64,000 nucleotides of DNA, from NCBI RefSeq assembly GCF_016757965.1, contig NZ_JAEKIW010000005.1, forward strand, positions 1 through 64,000. Reading direction: 5' to 3'. The position numbers and the translations under genes were made by a program. This DNA comes from Archaeoglobus neptunius (GTDB lineage: Archaea; Halobacteriota; Archaeoglobi; Archaeoglobales; Archaeoglobaceae). Each line of letters starts with the position of its first letter. Position 1 is the stretch's first letter. Shown piece after piece: positions 35,092 through 44,266 of the stretch. The notes beneath the pieces were generated by a model. That model searched no databases. It saw only the letters and a list, made by a program, of their open reading frames with translations, and had not been told where the DNA came from.

Positions 35092-36741
35092 ATGTTTCTG
35101 CGATTTATAAACGAGGTGAAAAGGACTCTCGGTGAGTATGGTGATGAAAGATTTCTCAGAGAGAGCGAACATTCTGATCTGGCTTCAACGATCTCATTTA
35201 AACTTGCTAAAGAATTGAGAAAGAGTCCTAAAGAAGTGGCAGATGAAATCGTTCAGAAAATTGAGATTGAAAGCGATTATATCGGGAGCGTTGAGAGTAC
35301 GAACGGGTACATAAACTTCTTCGCAAGTTACGATTTTCTCGAAGATACCGTAAATGTAATCCTTGATGAAGACGAAAATTACGGGCATCTGAACCTGGGA
35401 GGGGAAATTCTGGTTGAACACACGTCTGCAAACCCCGATGGCCCTCTGCATATCGGCCATATTAGGAACTCAATCATAGGAGACACAATTGCCAGAATTT
35501 TGAGGAAAGCTGGTGTGGATGTTAAGACGCACTATTATGTGAACGATATGGGCAGACAGGTAGCGATAACAGTTCTGGGAGTTGAAAAGTTTGGTCTTAC
35601 CGGGAAGAAGCCAGACCATGCTATCGCAGAAGCGTACATTAACGCAAACAGGTTGCTGGAGAGCCGTCCAGAACTCGAAAGGTACGTTGAGGAGCTGATG
35701 CTGAAATATGAAGGCGGGGATGAAGAGGCAGTCAAGAAATTTAGGAGCGTAGTGGGCAAAGCTCTTGATGGAATAAAGCAGACTTTAGACCGAATTAACG
35801 TAACACATGATAGGTACGTGTGGGAGAGCGAGTTCATCAGGAACGGGTACGTTGAAAAGGTCCTGAAAGCTATTGATGGGAAAGGTCTTATAAAAAAGGA
35901 TGGAGCATGGATAATAGAGCTTGAGGATTTTGAAAAGGAGGTTGTTGTGCGGAGGGAGAATGGTACAACTCTCTATATTACAAGAGATCTGGCCTACCAT
36001 CTCTGGAAGAATGAGAACTTCGATAGGTTCATAAATGTTCTGGGTTCTGACCACAAACTCTACGTTTCACAGCTCTCCAGAATTCTCGAAATCGTTGGTT
36101 TAAATCCACCTGAGGTCATATTTTTCGAGTTTGTGTCCCTCCCTGAAGGAAGTATGAGCACAAGAAGAGGAAAGTTTATCTCCGCTGATGAGCTGATATC
36201 CAAGGTTTTGGAGGAGGCGGAGAAGATAATTGCAGACAGGGATATGGATGAGGAGGAGAAAAGGAAAATTGCAGAAGCTGTGGCGGTAGGAGCGGTGAGA
36301 TTTGATTTCGTAAAGGTTGCACCGGAAAAGCCAATGACCTTTGACTGGGCCAAAGCACTGGACTTTGAAAGGCAGACGGCAAGCTACATCCAGTACAGCC
36401 ATGCAAGAGCATGCAGCATTCTGAGAAAGGCTGTTGAAGGTGGTATGCCTGATCTCGAGTTCAAGGGTGAGCTTTGCAATGCTGAAGAAAGAAGACTTGT
36501 GATGCTTCTCTCAAAAATGCCGTACGTGATAAGCAGGGTTGTGGATGAACTCAGGCCCAATGTTTTTGCTGAGTATGTTCTGAGTGTTGCTGCAGCATTC
36601 AACGAGTTCTATCGCAGCAACCCCGTCCTGAAGGCCGAATCAGAGGTTAGAATGCACAGGCTGGCGATTGTGGATGCAACCCGCATCGTTCTCAGAAACG
36701 GACTGGAACTTCTGGGCATTGAACCTCTTGAGAGGATGTGA
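35092..36741 (+). CDS. argS: Arginyl-tRNA synthetase
   Basis: 549 aa class I synthetase. HIGH motif in ANPDGPLHIGHIRNS near residue 118; the KMSKS loop is replaced by MSTRRGKFIS near 355, as is common in ArgRS. N-terminal tRNA-recognition domain and C-terminal helical DALR anticodon domain (MHRLAIVDATRIVLRNGLEL). The ATG is preceded by GAGGTGGG. Located just after the SRP RNA; intact. Confidence 0.95.
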   Translation: MFLRFINEVKRTLGEYGDERFLRESEHSDLASTISFKLAKELRKSPKEVADEIVQKIEIESDYIGSVESTNGYINFFASYDFLEDTVNVILDEDENYGHLNLGGEILVEHTSANPDGPLHIGHIRNSIIGDTIARILRKAGVDVKTHYYVNDMGRQVAITVLGVEKFGLTGKKPDHAIAEAYINANRLLESRPELERYVEELMLKYEGGDEEAVKKFRSVVGKALDGIKQTLDRINVTHDRYVWESEFIRNGYVEKVLKAIDGKGLIKKDGAWIIELEDFEKEVVVRRENGTTLYITRDLAYHLWKNENFDRFINVLGSDHKLYVSQLSRILEIVGLNPPEVIFFEFVSLPEGSMSTRRGKFISADELISKVLEEAEKIIADRDMDEEEKRKIAEAVAVGAVRFDFVKVAPEKPMTFDWAKALDFERQTASYIQYSHARACSILRKAVEGGMPDLEFKGELCNAEERRLVMLLSKMPYVISRVVDELRPNVFAEYVLSVAAAFNEFYRSNPVLKAESEVRMHRLAIVDATRIVLRNGLELLGIEPLERM

Positions 36742-36788
36742 TTTTGATAATGGAATTTATTTATTTGTAGGAGTAAAAATTAAATTAT

Positions 36789-36887
36789 TTAAAAATTTAT
36801 TGTAGATGGGACTATTACAAGAAAGAAAATCAAGATTAGGGCAAGCAATAGCAGCGGAATCAGTATTAGAAGTTTTCTCTTTCTCAT
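36789..36887 (-). CDS. Small hydrophobic single-span peptide (32 aa), candidate
   Basis: ATG at 36887 opens a 32-codon frame encoding MRKRK, a run of about 23 hydrophobic residues (LLILIPLLLLALILIFFLV) and a short tail. The basic N terminus followed by one helix is the layout of a small membrane protein. It starts 16 bases after the stop of the metalloprotease gene and a GGA lies five bases before the ATG. It may be a maturation or immunity partner of the protease, or a chance frame. Confidence 0.4.
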   Translation of the reverse strand: MRKRKLLILIPLLLLALILIFFLVIVPSTINF

Positions 36888-36903
36888 TTTTCCAGCCCCG
36901 TAA

Positions 36904-38038
36904 TTACGTCTCGCTTATTCCATTAATGTTGTTGTATATCTTCTGCCAGCATGAGTCGCACCATGTATTCGTTCCCATAATCGCCCAGCAATAGTTCATT
37001 ATGCACCTATCATGCTCCCAGCAGTATCTGCCCATATCATCGGCATTGAAGTTGTGAGATATCTCATGCTGAGCGATGATGTCCAAAGGTAAAACCCAGC
37101 ATGAGTAATATCCGCTCTCAGCTACTCCGACGCTGAAGTAACCATTTATATAGGCGTACCCACAATAGTTATCGTCAGCTGTTTTTATCCATCCGATCAC
37201 CATATCATTCTGTGGATCTCCATCGTTTAAAGTGTACCTGACCCAATCCATATCTTCCTTTAAATCTTGGAGATAATCGCTTAATTTCTTCGTGTACACA
37301 TCGCTCGCATCCCAGTTATTTACAACAAAATAATAGTCGAGTGTCGCAGCATCATTAAACTGCTGAAACCTTCTGTAACCATCCAACGTTGCATAGAGGT
37401 AATCTATGCTACTTGGCGCATCACCACCTGCAGCTTCCACGATCCAGAGATAAAGGGCGTTGTTCTTAAGTTGAGGTCCCGTATCTGACGTCGTTTTTAC
37501 TGATGATTCTTGATTGAGCTTAATGCTCAAATCAAATTTTGGTATCCTGCCGCCTCTAACAAGTTCCTCACCCAGTCGTTTAGCATACTCTTTGGGGACA
37601 GGAATGCCATCTATAACCACCACTTTCGGATTCAAAGGATCGACACCGTACCTTTTCATGTATTCCTTTCTTGCCCTTTCCACAATATCTGAAAATTCAG
37701 ATGCAGTCAATACTTTAAACCCCATCCTCTCCAAAATTGATGGTGTCATTTTCGTTAAGTCTGTCAACCACGCCCCCGCTTGGCGATATTCTACCCATAA
37801 CGACGTATGGTCCGTCTAGTACATCATCCAAGAAGTGTGGCAGTTCACCCCGTGCAAATTTTATGTCGTTCTCCGTTATGTTGTATTTCGCATACAGAAC
37901 ATGCAGCTCTTTTTCCGTGAAGTCTTTAGGATGTTTTAGCCCTGTATTGGTTTGTTTCGGTGTAGCCAATGCATTGACCATACCTAATACCAAAGCTGGC
38001 ACCAAAATCAAAGCTAACAGTGACCAAGCTTTTTTCAC
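36904..38038 (-). pseudogene. Secreted zinc metalloprotease, frameshifted
   Basis: Two frames make one gene. The first (GTG 38038, GGAGGTGA just upstream) starts with a signal peptide, MKKAWSLLALILVPALVLG, and runs to 37715. The second continues to 36904. Taking one base from the G5 run at 37773-37777 joins them into about 370 aa reading ISPSGAWLTDL. Near the C terminus is HEISHNFNADDMG, a metzincin-like zinc site with Asp as possible third ligand (HExxHxxNxxD), followed by CIMNY as a possible Met-turn. Several Cys suggest disulfides. Either a recent pseudogene or a sequence error. Confidence 0.65.
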
Positions 38039-38166
38039 TTCATCACCTCCTCAACTTTCTATCAGTTAGATATGTATATTAGTTATCAAGTGGTATTTAA
38101 CAATTTTGACTGCTCCAATCTACGTTGAAATAACGAAAAATTATAGGCTGATCGTTTTGATGCTTT

Positions 38167-38691
38167 TCAAGCAGAATGAAATCTTAGGTGTAAGTATTTT
38201 AACCCAGTAATTTCAATCATTTTTAAGAACTCTCTTAATAAACCTGATTTAAAGAGTATCGTGGGATGTGAAGGGGACTCTGTCATTCTCTCAAGCCTCT
38301 GCCTTGAATCTCTGTGGCTCATCGATAAAGCATAATAGATGGCTATTGCAGCTATGTCTGGCTGGTAAAGTCTTTTCCCGTCGAATTCTATTAAGTTATA
38401 GAGAGGACAGAAAGTTCTGCCTGTCGATTTGTCTTTGACCCTGCTAACTTTAAAGGTTGTTTTTCCAAGCTGCGTTAAAATCGTCCTCCTCTCTTTTTGA
38501 TGTTTGTGGTATTCATTCTTTCCGTATCCTTTCTGCATTGAGGAGACCAAAAGGCAGTCTATTTCCTCCAGAACTCTCCCCAGAATTGCAGCTTCAAGTC
38601 ATTTTAGAGCAGATGTCAGCTCCTGAATGGGAATCTTTTTATTCTGTATGTCTATGGTTAACTGTAGGGGCATATCTATCCGGAGCTGCAT
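38167..38691 (-). mobile_element. Remnant of an ISH6-type transposase gene
   Basis: Starting at ATG 38691 the minus strand reads MQLRIDMPLQLTIDIQNKKI, then a TGA at 38599-38601, then LEAAILGRVLEEIDCLL and the open frame to 38167. I recognise the pattern 'DVPLQLSIDI.DKKIPI..L...LK.LE..IL' from ISH6-family transposases, followed by FDGKRLYQPDI. The catalytic C-terminal half is missing. So this is a broken, truncated copy. Terminal repeats were not found by eye. Confidence 0.6.
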
Positions 38692-38816
38692 GGGTGGGGT
38701 TAAAATCCTGTTTAATTTCCAAGGAAGATGTAACAGCACCTAAATTTTTATGTTCTAAACACTTACTTAAACGAAAAATTATTGTAGATTGGGGCGTATA
38801 TTGTTTGGTGAGAAAG

Positions 38817-40461
38817 ATGTTAAAGGGAATACCTTCTACGATGAATGATGACTACCAGCTTAACACCACAAGAATAATTCAGTATGCGGCCAGAATCCAT
38901 CCGAAGAGGGAGATATCATCAAGAACAATTAAGGGTATGCTCAGATACAACTATGCTAAAGCTTATGAGCGTATTTGTGCGATTGCCAATGCCCTCGAAG
39001 AGCTTGGTATTAAGGCAGGAGATGTTGTTGGCATAATGGGTTTCAACACCCATAGATTTTACGAGAGCTACTTTTCTGTTCCCGGACTGGGAGCGGCTTT
39101 GCTTGAGCTCAACATGCGATTGCCTCCAGCGGATTTGGGCTATGTGGTGGAGCACAGTAATGCTAAAGCTCTTCTTGTGGATGATCTTCTGGTGTCCTAT
39201 GCAGAAATGCTGGCACAGCAGCATGACTTCGAGTTCTTTGTTGTTATGAGTGACAGAGAGGTGGAAACAAAGCTCGATCCTGTTTACAGCTATGAGGAGC
39301 TTGTTGAAAAAAGCAAAAAGGAAAGGGAATGGGATGAGATCGATGAGAGAAGTACGGCAACAATATGCTAACACATCCGGAACAACTGGAAGGCCGAAGG
39401 GAGTGTACTATTCACACAGATCTGTTTACCTCCATGCATGGGGAGGTGTGGCAAATCTGGGGATAAGGGCTGAGGACTGCGTGATGCAGATCGTGCCCAT
39501 GTTCCATGCGAACGGCTGGGGCGGGCATATCGGCGGGACAATGGTTGGAGCAAAACTCGTGTTTCCCGGATTCTTCACGCTGCAAAACGCCGATCTGCTG
39601 GTCAACCTTATTGTAGAGGAAGGTGTTACCGTAACAATGGCTGCACCGGTCATACTAATCCCGATGCTGGAGTATCTGAGAAAGCTTGAACCCAGACCTG
39701 ATCTCAAAGGGCTCAGGATAGGCTCGGGAGCTTCAGAACCTCCGGTGGCGATGATGAAGGGTTTTGCGGAGTTTGGTGTTGAAATAGTACACGCATACGG
39801 TGCTACGGAAACGAGTCCACTAGTCACGATGAATTTCGTCAAACCTGAGCTTGATCTGAGTGAGGAGGAGTACTGGGAGCTGAAAAGGTGTCAGGGACTT
39901 CCGGTTTTGGGTACGGAGGTGAAGATTGTTGATGCAGAGGGCAACGAACTGCCATGGGATGGTAAGTCGATGGGCGAACTGCTGATAAAGGGTTTGTGGG
40001 TTACCAGAGAGTACTATAACGACGAGAGGACAAGGGATAGCTTTACTGATGGGTGGTGGAAGAGTGGTGATGTAGCCGTAATCACCCCTGAAGGGTACGT
40101 TAAAATCGTGGACAGGGTTAAGGATGTTATAAAAAGCGGTGGAGAGTGGATAAGCAGCGTTGATCTCGAAAACTACCTGATGGCTCATCCTGCTGTTTAC
40201 GAAGCCTGTGTGGTTGCTGCGGAACACCCCAAATGGCAGGAAAGACCGGTAGCCATAGTCGTGCTGAAACCTGATTACAGGGGAAAGATTGCATCAGCGA
40301 ATCTCAAAGAGTTTCTCGGTCAGAGGTTTTCAAAATGGCAGTTACCAGACGACATAATCTTTGTGGACGAAATTCCAAAGACAAGTGTAGGGAAATTTGA
40401 CAAAAAGCTGCTCAGAGAAAGATACAGAAAATATCTGATGGAAAAAGTAAATAAAAATTAA
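38817..40461 (+). pseudogene. Acyl-CoA synthetase (AMP-forming), frameshifted
   Basis: About 548 aa across two frames. Start ATG 38817 with GGTGA five bases upstream. The first frame ends at TAA 39369-39371; removing one A at 39370-39371 restores ATICYTSGTTGRPKG, the ATP-binding A3 motif, and joins the frame that ends at 40461. The rest is intact: AYGATETSPL, GWWKSGDVAVI, DRVKDVIKSGGEWIS and the catalytic-lysine tail PKTSVGKFDKK. It resembles medium-chain or long-chain acyl-CoA ligases. Paralogue of the gene cut by the left edge. Pseudogene or sequencing error. Confidence 0.75.
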
Positions 40462-40994
40462 AGTTCCGTCAGAATTTCGTCCAGCAGCTTCAAGTAATCT
40501 TCTTCTTTTTTCCAGAGGTTGCCAAAGCTCATGTCTGCATTCGGATGATAGTAGCGGTCGATTGCAAGAGCTCTGATGTGCGGGGCGAAGTTCTTGATTG
40601 CGGCAAGCATCTGGGAGCCGTGGTAGTAGATGGTTCCAAGCATGAGGACAAGGTCGTAGTTACCCTGCCCGTCAAATCCCTGCCACTCGGGGTCGAGAAG
40701 GAACTGGGTCAGTTCATGCAGTACCGCATACTTGACCTTTCCGTCAACTCCTGCCTCAACAAACCTCGTTATTGCACTTCCCGTTGCCACCACTGTGATA
40801 TCCTTCTCAACGAATTTCAGAACTCTCTCGAACATCTCATCCGTTATGTCCGGTCCAACGATGAGCAGAGGCCTCTTTGCCCTCTTTATCATGTTCGCCA
40901 CAGGTTTGCCCTTCTCAAGCAACGTCGCCATCTTCGGCCCGGGAATGTTTGCCGCATCGAAAGGCTGTTCAAACGCTTTCGGCATCTTCACCAC
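40458..40994 (-). CDS. cdhB: CO dehydrogenase/acetyl-CoA synthase epsilon subunit
   Basis: 178 aa. Epsilon subunit that pairs with CdhA in the alpha2-epsilon2 CO dehydrogenase component. Features [13 protein letters not shown] near residue 40, a Rossmann-like DHS fold, and [14 protein letters not shown] near 120. It follows cdhA by one base. Its end overlaps the convergent synthetase by 4 bp. Confidence 0.92.
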   Translation of the reverse strand: MVKMPKAFEQPFDAANIPGPKMATLLEKGKPVANMIKRAKRPLLIVGPDITDEMFERVLKFVEKDITVVATGSAITRFVEAGVDGKVKYAVLHELTQFLLDPEWQGFDGQGNYDLVLMLGTIYYHGSQMLAAIKNFAPHIRALAIDRYYHPNADMSFGNLWKKEEDYLKLLDEILTEL

Positions 40995-40995
40995 C

Positions 40996-43392
40996 TCACA
41001 GCGTCATGAACCCTTCCTTAAACAGCCTTTCCACGTTCGTCGGGTTGAAACCTGCATAGTAGGGTCTTATCGGTCCCTCAACGATCTTCTTCTTCTCCCA
41101 GTCGATCTTCCAGCCGTGCTTGTCTTCGAGCTCCTTCAGCAGCTCCTCCTTCTTGGCGAGAGGCAGGTCAGCCTCACTCCTCACGAACAGATGCCAGTCG
41201 TCGGGCATTCTTTTGAGGTACTTCAGGCTGAGGTCGAGATAATGTGTCAGCTTTATCGATCTTCCCTGAGAGGTATCGTTGGGGCGGAAGCAGAGCTTGG
41301 CCATCAGCGGAATTGCCTCTTCAACAGTTTCTGCTGCAACAAGCAGGTCCTGTGGAGCTGGCTCTATTCTAACCTTCTCCCCGCTCCTCACATCGTAAAC
41401 CATCCAGTCCTCGTCGTTGTATGGTCTGCCAAGAAATGCTCTGCGGTACTTGCTTCCGTGCGGCCCGACAACTACAGGAATGCCGAGTCTGTTAACTCCG
41501 GTTGCAATTGAAGCAGCCTTCTGGCTGTAGGCTCCCCAAGCCAGACCGCATGCACCAAGTCTGTTAAGGATGTAGTCCGCAATCTCCTCAAAATTCGCCC
41601 TGATGTTCCTCTTTGCGAAAATTCTCGCAACCTTTATCGCTGCACCGTGGATGTGAGCATTAGCAACGCAGCTACCGAGGTTGGCAACACAGCCACCGTC
41701 GAAGTCATCCGGATATCTCTCGTAAACTGTCTGTCCCTCCTCGTCCTTGTACAGTCCAGCATCCATGGCCATACAGCCAGTTGTGACGACGATGTAGTTT
41801 CTCGAAGCGAATTCGTTCATGAACGTGTATGCATCCTTTGTTCCGTTGGGGTAGTTGCTGCATCCTACGATAGCAATAACTCCCGGAATCGTACCCAGAA
41901 CGATCGGAGCACCAACGTTCCTGATCTCCGAGTCCCTAACAGGACCTCTACCCCTCCTGACTTTGCCCTTCTCGTTGATAATTCTGTTCCAAGCGGCGAA
42001 GTTGAACATGTCTATGATGGGTATGTTCTTCGGACACACCTGCTCGCATCTGCCGCATGCTATGCAGATGTCCCACCTCTCCTCGAGCTTACTTCTATCT
42101 CCATTTTCAGCAGCTTCCATAGCCTCTCCAATCCTGATCCCCTGCGGACATGCTATCGTGCAGTTTCCGCACTGTGTGCAGGCTTTGGCATAGTTCATGA
42201 ACTCTTCCTCGCTCAGAACCGGCTTGAAGTCTTCACCTCTCTGCTTTCTCCTCGCCCTCGCAACCTCAACCGCCACCTCACCAACTTTCAGCGGATCGAG
42301 GATAACACAACCAACGTTGCCATCAAGCAGGTACTTGATGATCTCTTTCGGATCCTTACCCGTCATATCCGGCAGACCGTGCATGGCTTTCTCGTTTGTG
42401 CATATAACCGGAATTCCGAGCTTTTTGGTGTGGTAAAGAATGTCTGCCCTTATGCACTGCTCGTCAATAACGATGACATCCGCAATTCCTGCCCTTATCG
42501 CCTTAAGCTGTCTGCCAAGAGCTCCAACAATCTTTGCCTTCTCGTAGTATCTGCTCATGTCGTGGGCTGTGCAGCAAATTCCTGCGAGCTCTACATCGTT
42601 CTCCAGTCCGTTGTTGTCGATGTAGTCGGCAATATTTATTGCTGGAGGAGCGTGATGACCTATAACAAGAACGACGGCTTTGTTTCTGTCAATTACTCCC
42701 ATTCCAATCTCTATTAATGGCTGGTTGCTCTCCCCCTTTGGAAAGCCAAAAGCACAGATCTGGGCGATGTCTGCAATCTCCTTACCCAGAGCATCCATCA
42801 TTCCCAGATGTAGAGCCTTGCTCTCAAAGTCAAGATAACTCCCCTCCTGTCCGGTATGGACGGCATCCATTACCTGAGTTATCTGCTCCTCCACATATCT
42901 CAAAGCCTTTTCAAGGTCGGCAAGCGTTTTCGGCTTTATTCCTGTGATAAGCTCTGTCAGCGGAGCAACCTCTGCAATCTCTGGCCCGAGATCAACCGGA
43001 ATTTCATCGAGCTTCTTTCCGGTCATGTGTACAATATCGTGAAGCATGTGCCTTGCATGCCCTGTGTGACAGGTTGTTCCCATTGCAACGGCTATCGTCA
43101 CAATCCTGCCCGTCTGGGCTGCGAGGTCAATTCCGCACGCTCCTCTCTTGTTGCCCGTCAGATCACACTTGCCCATCGTACACAGGCAGCACATGTCGCA
43201 TGCTGGAGCGTAGAATGGCTTGTACCTTTTTAGAAGGAAGAAATCCCAGTCTCTGAGTGTTGCGATGCCTGGCATTGGGGTTGGGCCCATTGGAGCCCAT
43301 TCCTCCTCCTCTTCAACAACTTCTCCGATTTTTATGCTTACGTTCTTTAATTCATCTATAACAAAAGTTCCTTTTCCGAGCTCAAGCACCAT
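40996..43392 (-). CDS. cdhA: CO dehydrogenase/acetyl-CoA synthase alpha subunit
   Basis: 798 aa Ni-Fe-S catalytic subunit of archaeal CODH. N-terminal cluster ligands in [13 protein letters not shown] near residue 70, an inserted pair of ferredoxin motifs [12 protein letters not shown] near 408 and [12 protein letters not shown] near 447, and later Cys/His clusters such as [15 protein letters not shown] near 550. It oxidises CO or reduces CO2 in the carbonyl branch of the Wood-Ljungdahl pathway. AGGTGAT precedes the ATG. cdhC, D and E are not in the window. Confidence 0.95.
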   Translation of the reverse strand: MVLELGKGTFVIDELKNVSIKIGEVVEEEEEWAPMGPTPMPGIATLRDWDFFLLKRYKPFYAPACDMCCLCTMGKCDLTGNKRGACGIDLAAQTGRIVTIAVAMGTTCHTGHARHMLHDIVHMTGKKLDEIPVDLGPEIAEVAPLTELITGIKPKTLADLEKALRYVEEQITQVMDAVHTGQEGSYLDFESKALHLGMMDALGKEIADIAQICAFGFPKGESNQPLIEIGMGVIDRNKAVVLVIGHHAPPAINIADYIDNNGLENDVELAGICCTAHDMSRYYEKAKIVGALGRQLKAIRAGIADVIVIDEQCIRADILYHTKKLGIPVICTNEKAMHGLPDMTGKDPKEIIKYLLDGNVGCVILDPLKVGEVAVEVARARRKQRGEDFKPVLSEEEFMNYAKACTQCGNCTIACPQGIRIGEAMEAAENGDRSKLEERWDICIACGRCEQVCPKNIPIIDMFNFAAWNRIINEKGKVRRGRGPVRDSEIRNVGAPIVLGTIPGVIAIVGCSNYPNGTKDAYTFMNEFASRNYIVVTTGCMAMDAGLYKDEEGQTVYERYPDDFDGGCVANLGSCVANAHIHGAAIKVARIFAKRNIRANFEEIADYILNRLGACGLAWGAYSQKAASIATGVNRLGIPVVVGPHGSKYRRAFLGRPYNDEDWMVYDVRSGEKVRIEPAPQDLLVAAETVEEAIPLMAKLCFRPNDTSQGRSIKLTHYLDLSLKYLKRMPDDWHLFVRSEADLPLAKKEELLKELEDKHGWKIDWEKKKIVEGPIRPYYAGFNPTNVERLFKEGFMTL

Positions 43393-43481
43393 GTAATCAC
43401 CTCTTCTCTGGCTGCTGTTTTTTTAAGTAATTAAGAACTTTTCGATTTGTTTCGCTCAAACCGGTGGATAACACGTTTTTT

Positions 43482-43503
43482 TGGAATGTTAATACCAATT
43501 CCA
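43482..43503. promoter_or_regulatory. Inverted repeat in the cdhA-feoA divergent region
   Basis: TGGAAT and ATTCCA arms separated by ten bases, with a nested TTGG...CCAA. It lies upstream of a TATA-like AAAATATAATGG (minus strand near 43505-43515) that could serve cdhA. A candidate operator, based only on symmetry and place. Confidence 0.3.
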
Positions 43504-43546
43504 TTATATTTTATCATTATTCATTGAGACACCCGGCTCTCAATTA

Positions 43547-43562
43547 TTTAGGATAACCGAAA
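43547..43562 (+). promoter_or_regulatory. Putative iron box 1 of the feo promoter
   Basis: TTTAGGATAACCGAAA directly followed by the TATA-like GATTTAATAG (43562-43571). Matches the TTTAGG-N4-CCGAAA pattern found at two other promoters in the region. Placement at the BRE/TATA edge suits a repressor. Confidence 0.55.
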
Positions 43563-43574
43563 GATTTAATAGCA

Positions 43575-43590
43575 TTTAGGTTACCCTAAT
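43575..43590 (+). promoter_or_regulatory. Putative iron box 2 of the feo promoter
   Basis: TTTAGGTTACCCTAAT just downstream of the TATA and ending five bases before the feoA ATG at 43595. Its first 14 bases resemble the bacterial DtxR/IdeR half-site TTAGGTTAGCCTAA. With box 1 it brackets the TATA, a layout that would block TBP and polymerase. Confidence 0.55.
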
Positions 43591-43594
43591 AGTA

Positions 43595-43831
43595 ATGACA
43601 GTACTCCCATTGTCAGCACTCAGAGAAGGGCAGGAAGGCAGGATCGTTGCAGTAAATGGTGGTAGGGGCTGTACTGTTCGATTGATGTCAATGGGAATAG
43701 CTCCTGGAAAGAAAATCAAGATCGCAGGAAGGAGGGGAGGAGCCTTACTTGTCTCTGTTAATGGCACGAAGTTTGTTGTCGGAAGAGGTCTGGCGATGAA
43801 GGTGGCAGTTGATGTTGGGGAAAAGGGCTGA
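43595..43831 (+). CDS. feoA: Ferrous iron transport protein A
   Basis: 78 aa SH3-like cytosolic partner of FeoB. Sequence LSALREGQEGRIVAVNGG and RLMSMGIAPGKKIKIAGRRG are typical. The TATA at 43562-43571 lies about 28 bp before the ATG, so the message is probably leaderless. First gene of feoA-dtxR-feoB; overlaps the regulator gene by 20 bp. Confidence 0.9.
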   Translation: MTVLPLSALREGQEGRIVAVNGGRGCTVRLMSMGIAPGKKIKIAGRRGGALLVSVNGTKFVVGRGLAMKVAVDVGEKG

Positions 43832-44261
43832 AGACTATCTGGAGGCTATTTACTCTCTGAGCAGGGAGAAAGGTTATGCTAAGGTTATGGAGCTGGCAGA
43901 AATGCTGGATGTCAAGCCTGCCACCGTTTCCGAGATGCTGGATAAACTTTCCAGAAAAGGATATGTTGTGTACAGGAAAAGGCATCATGTAACACTGACT
44001 GAGAAAGGCATAGAAGAGGCAATGAAGCTCAGAGAGAAAAGAAATTTGGTGATTAAGTTTCTTACTGCTCTGGGTGTTCCTGATCACGTTGCCGAGAAAG
44101 ATGCGTGTGCTCTCGAACATGTTCTGCATCCTGAAACGCTCGAACAACTAAACAATTTCGTCCGTTTTATAGAATCCAGCCCTTCAGTCAGTCCAAAGTG
44201 GCTGGATCACTTCAGAGAGTTTTGCAGAACAGGAAAACATCCATGCCTGAAGCAGAGGTGA
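43812..44261 (+). CDS. DtxR/MntR-family metal-dependent repressor
   Basis: 149 aa from ATG 43812 (TTG 43809 is also in frame; GGTGG lies six bases before the ATG). N-terminal winged helix (EDYLEAIYSLSREKGYAKVMELAE, then VKPATVSEMLDKLSRKGYV), and a C-terminal dimer/metal domain with EHVLHPETLEQL near 95-106. It lacks the third SH3-like domain of DtxR, so it is the short MntR-like form. Being inside the feo operon, it is the natural candidate to bind the boxes at 43547-43590. Confidence 0.88.
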   Translation: MLGKRAEDYLEAIYSLSREKGYAKVMELAEMLDVKPATVSEMLDKLSRKGYVVYRKRHHVTLTEKGIEEAMKLREKRNLVIKFLTALGVPDHVAEKDACALEHVLHPETLEQLNNFVRFIESSPSVSPKWLDHFREFCRTGKHPCLKQR

Positions 44262-44266
44262 ATTTT

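Noticed and set aside
34657-35172. Proline/arginine-rich frames overlapping the SRP RNA
   Set aside because: These are translation artefacts of a GC-rich structured RNA gene.
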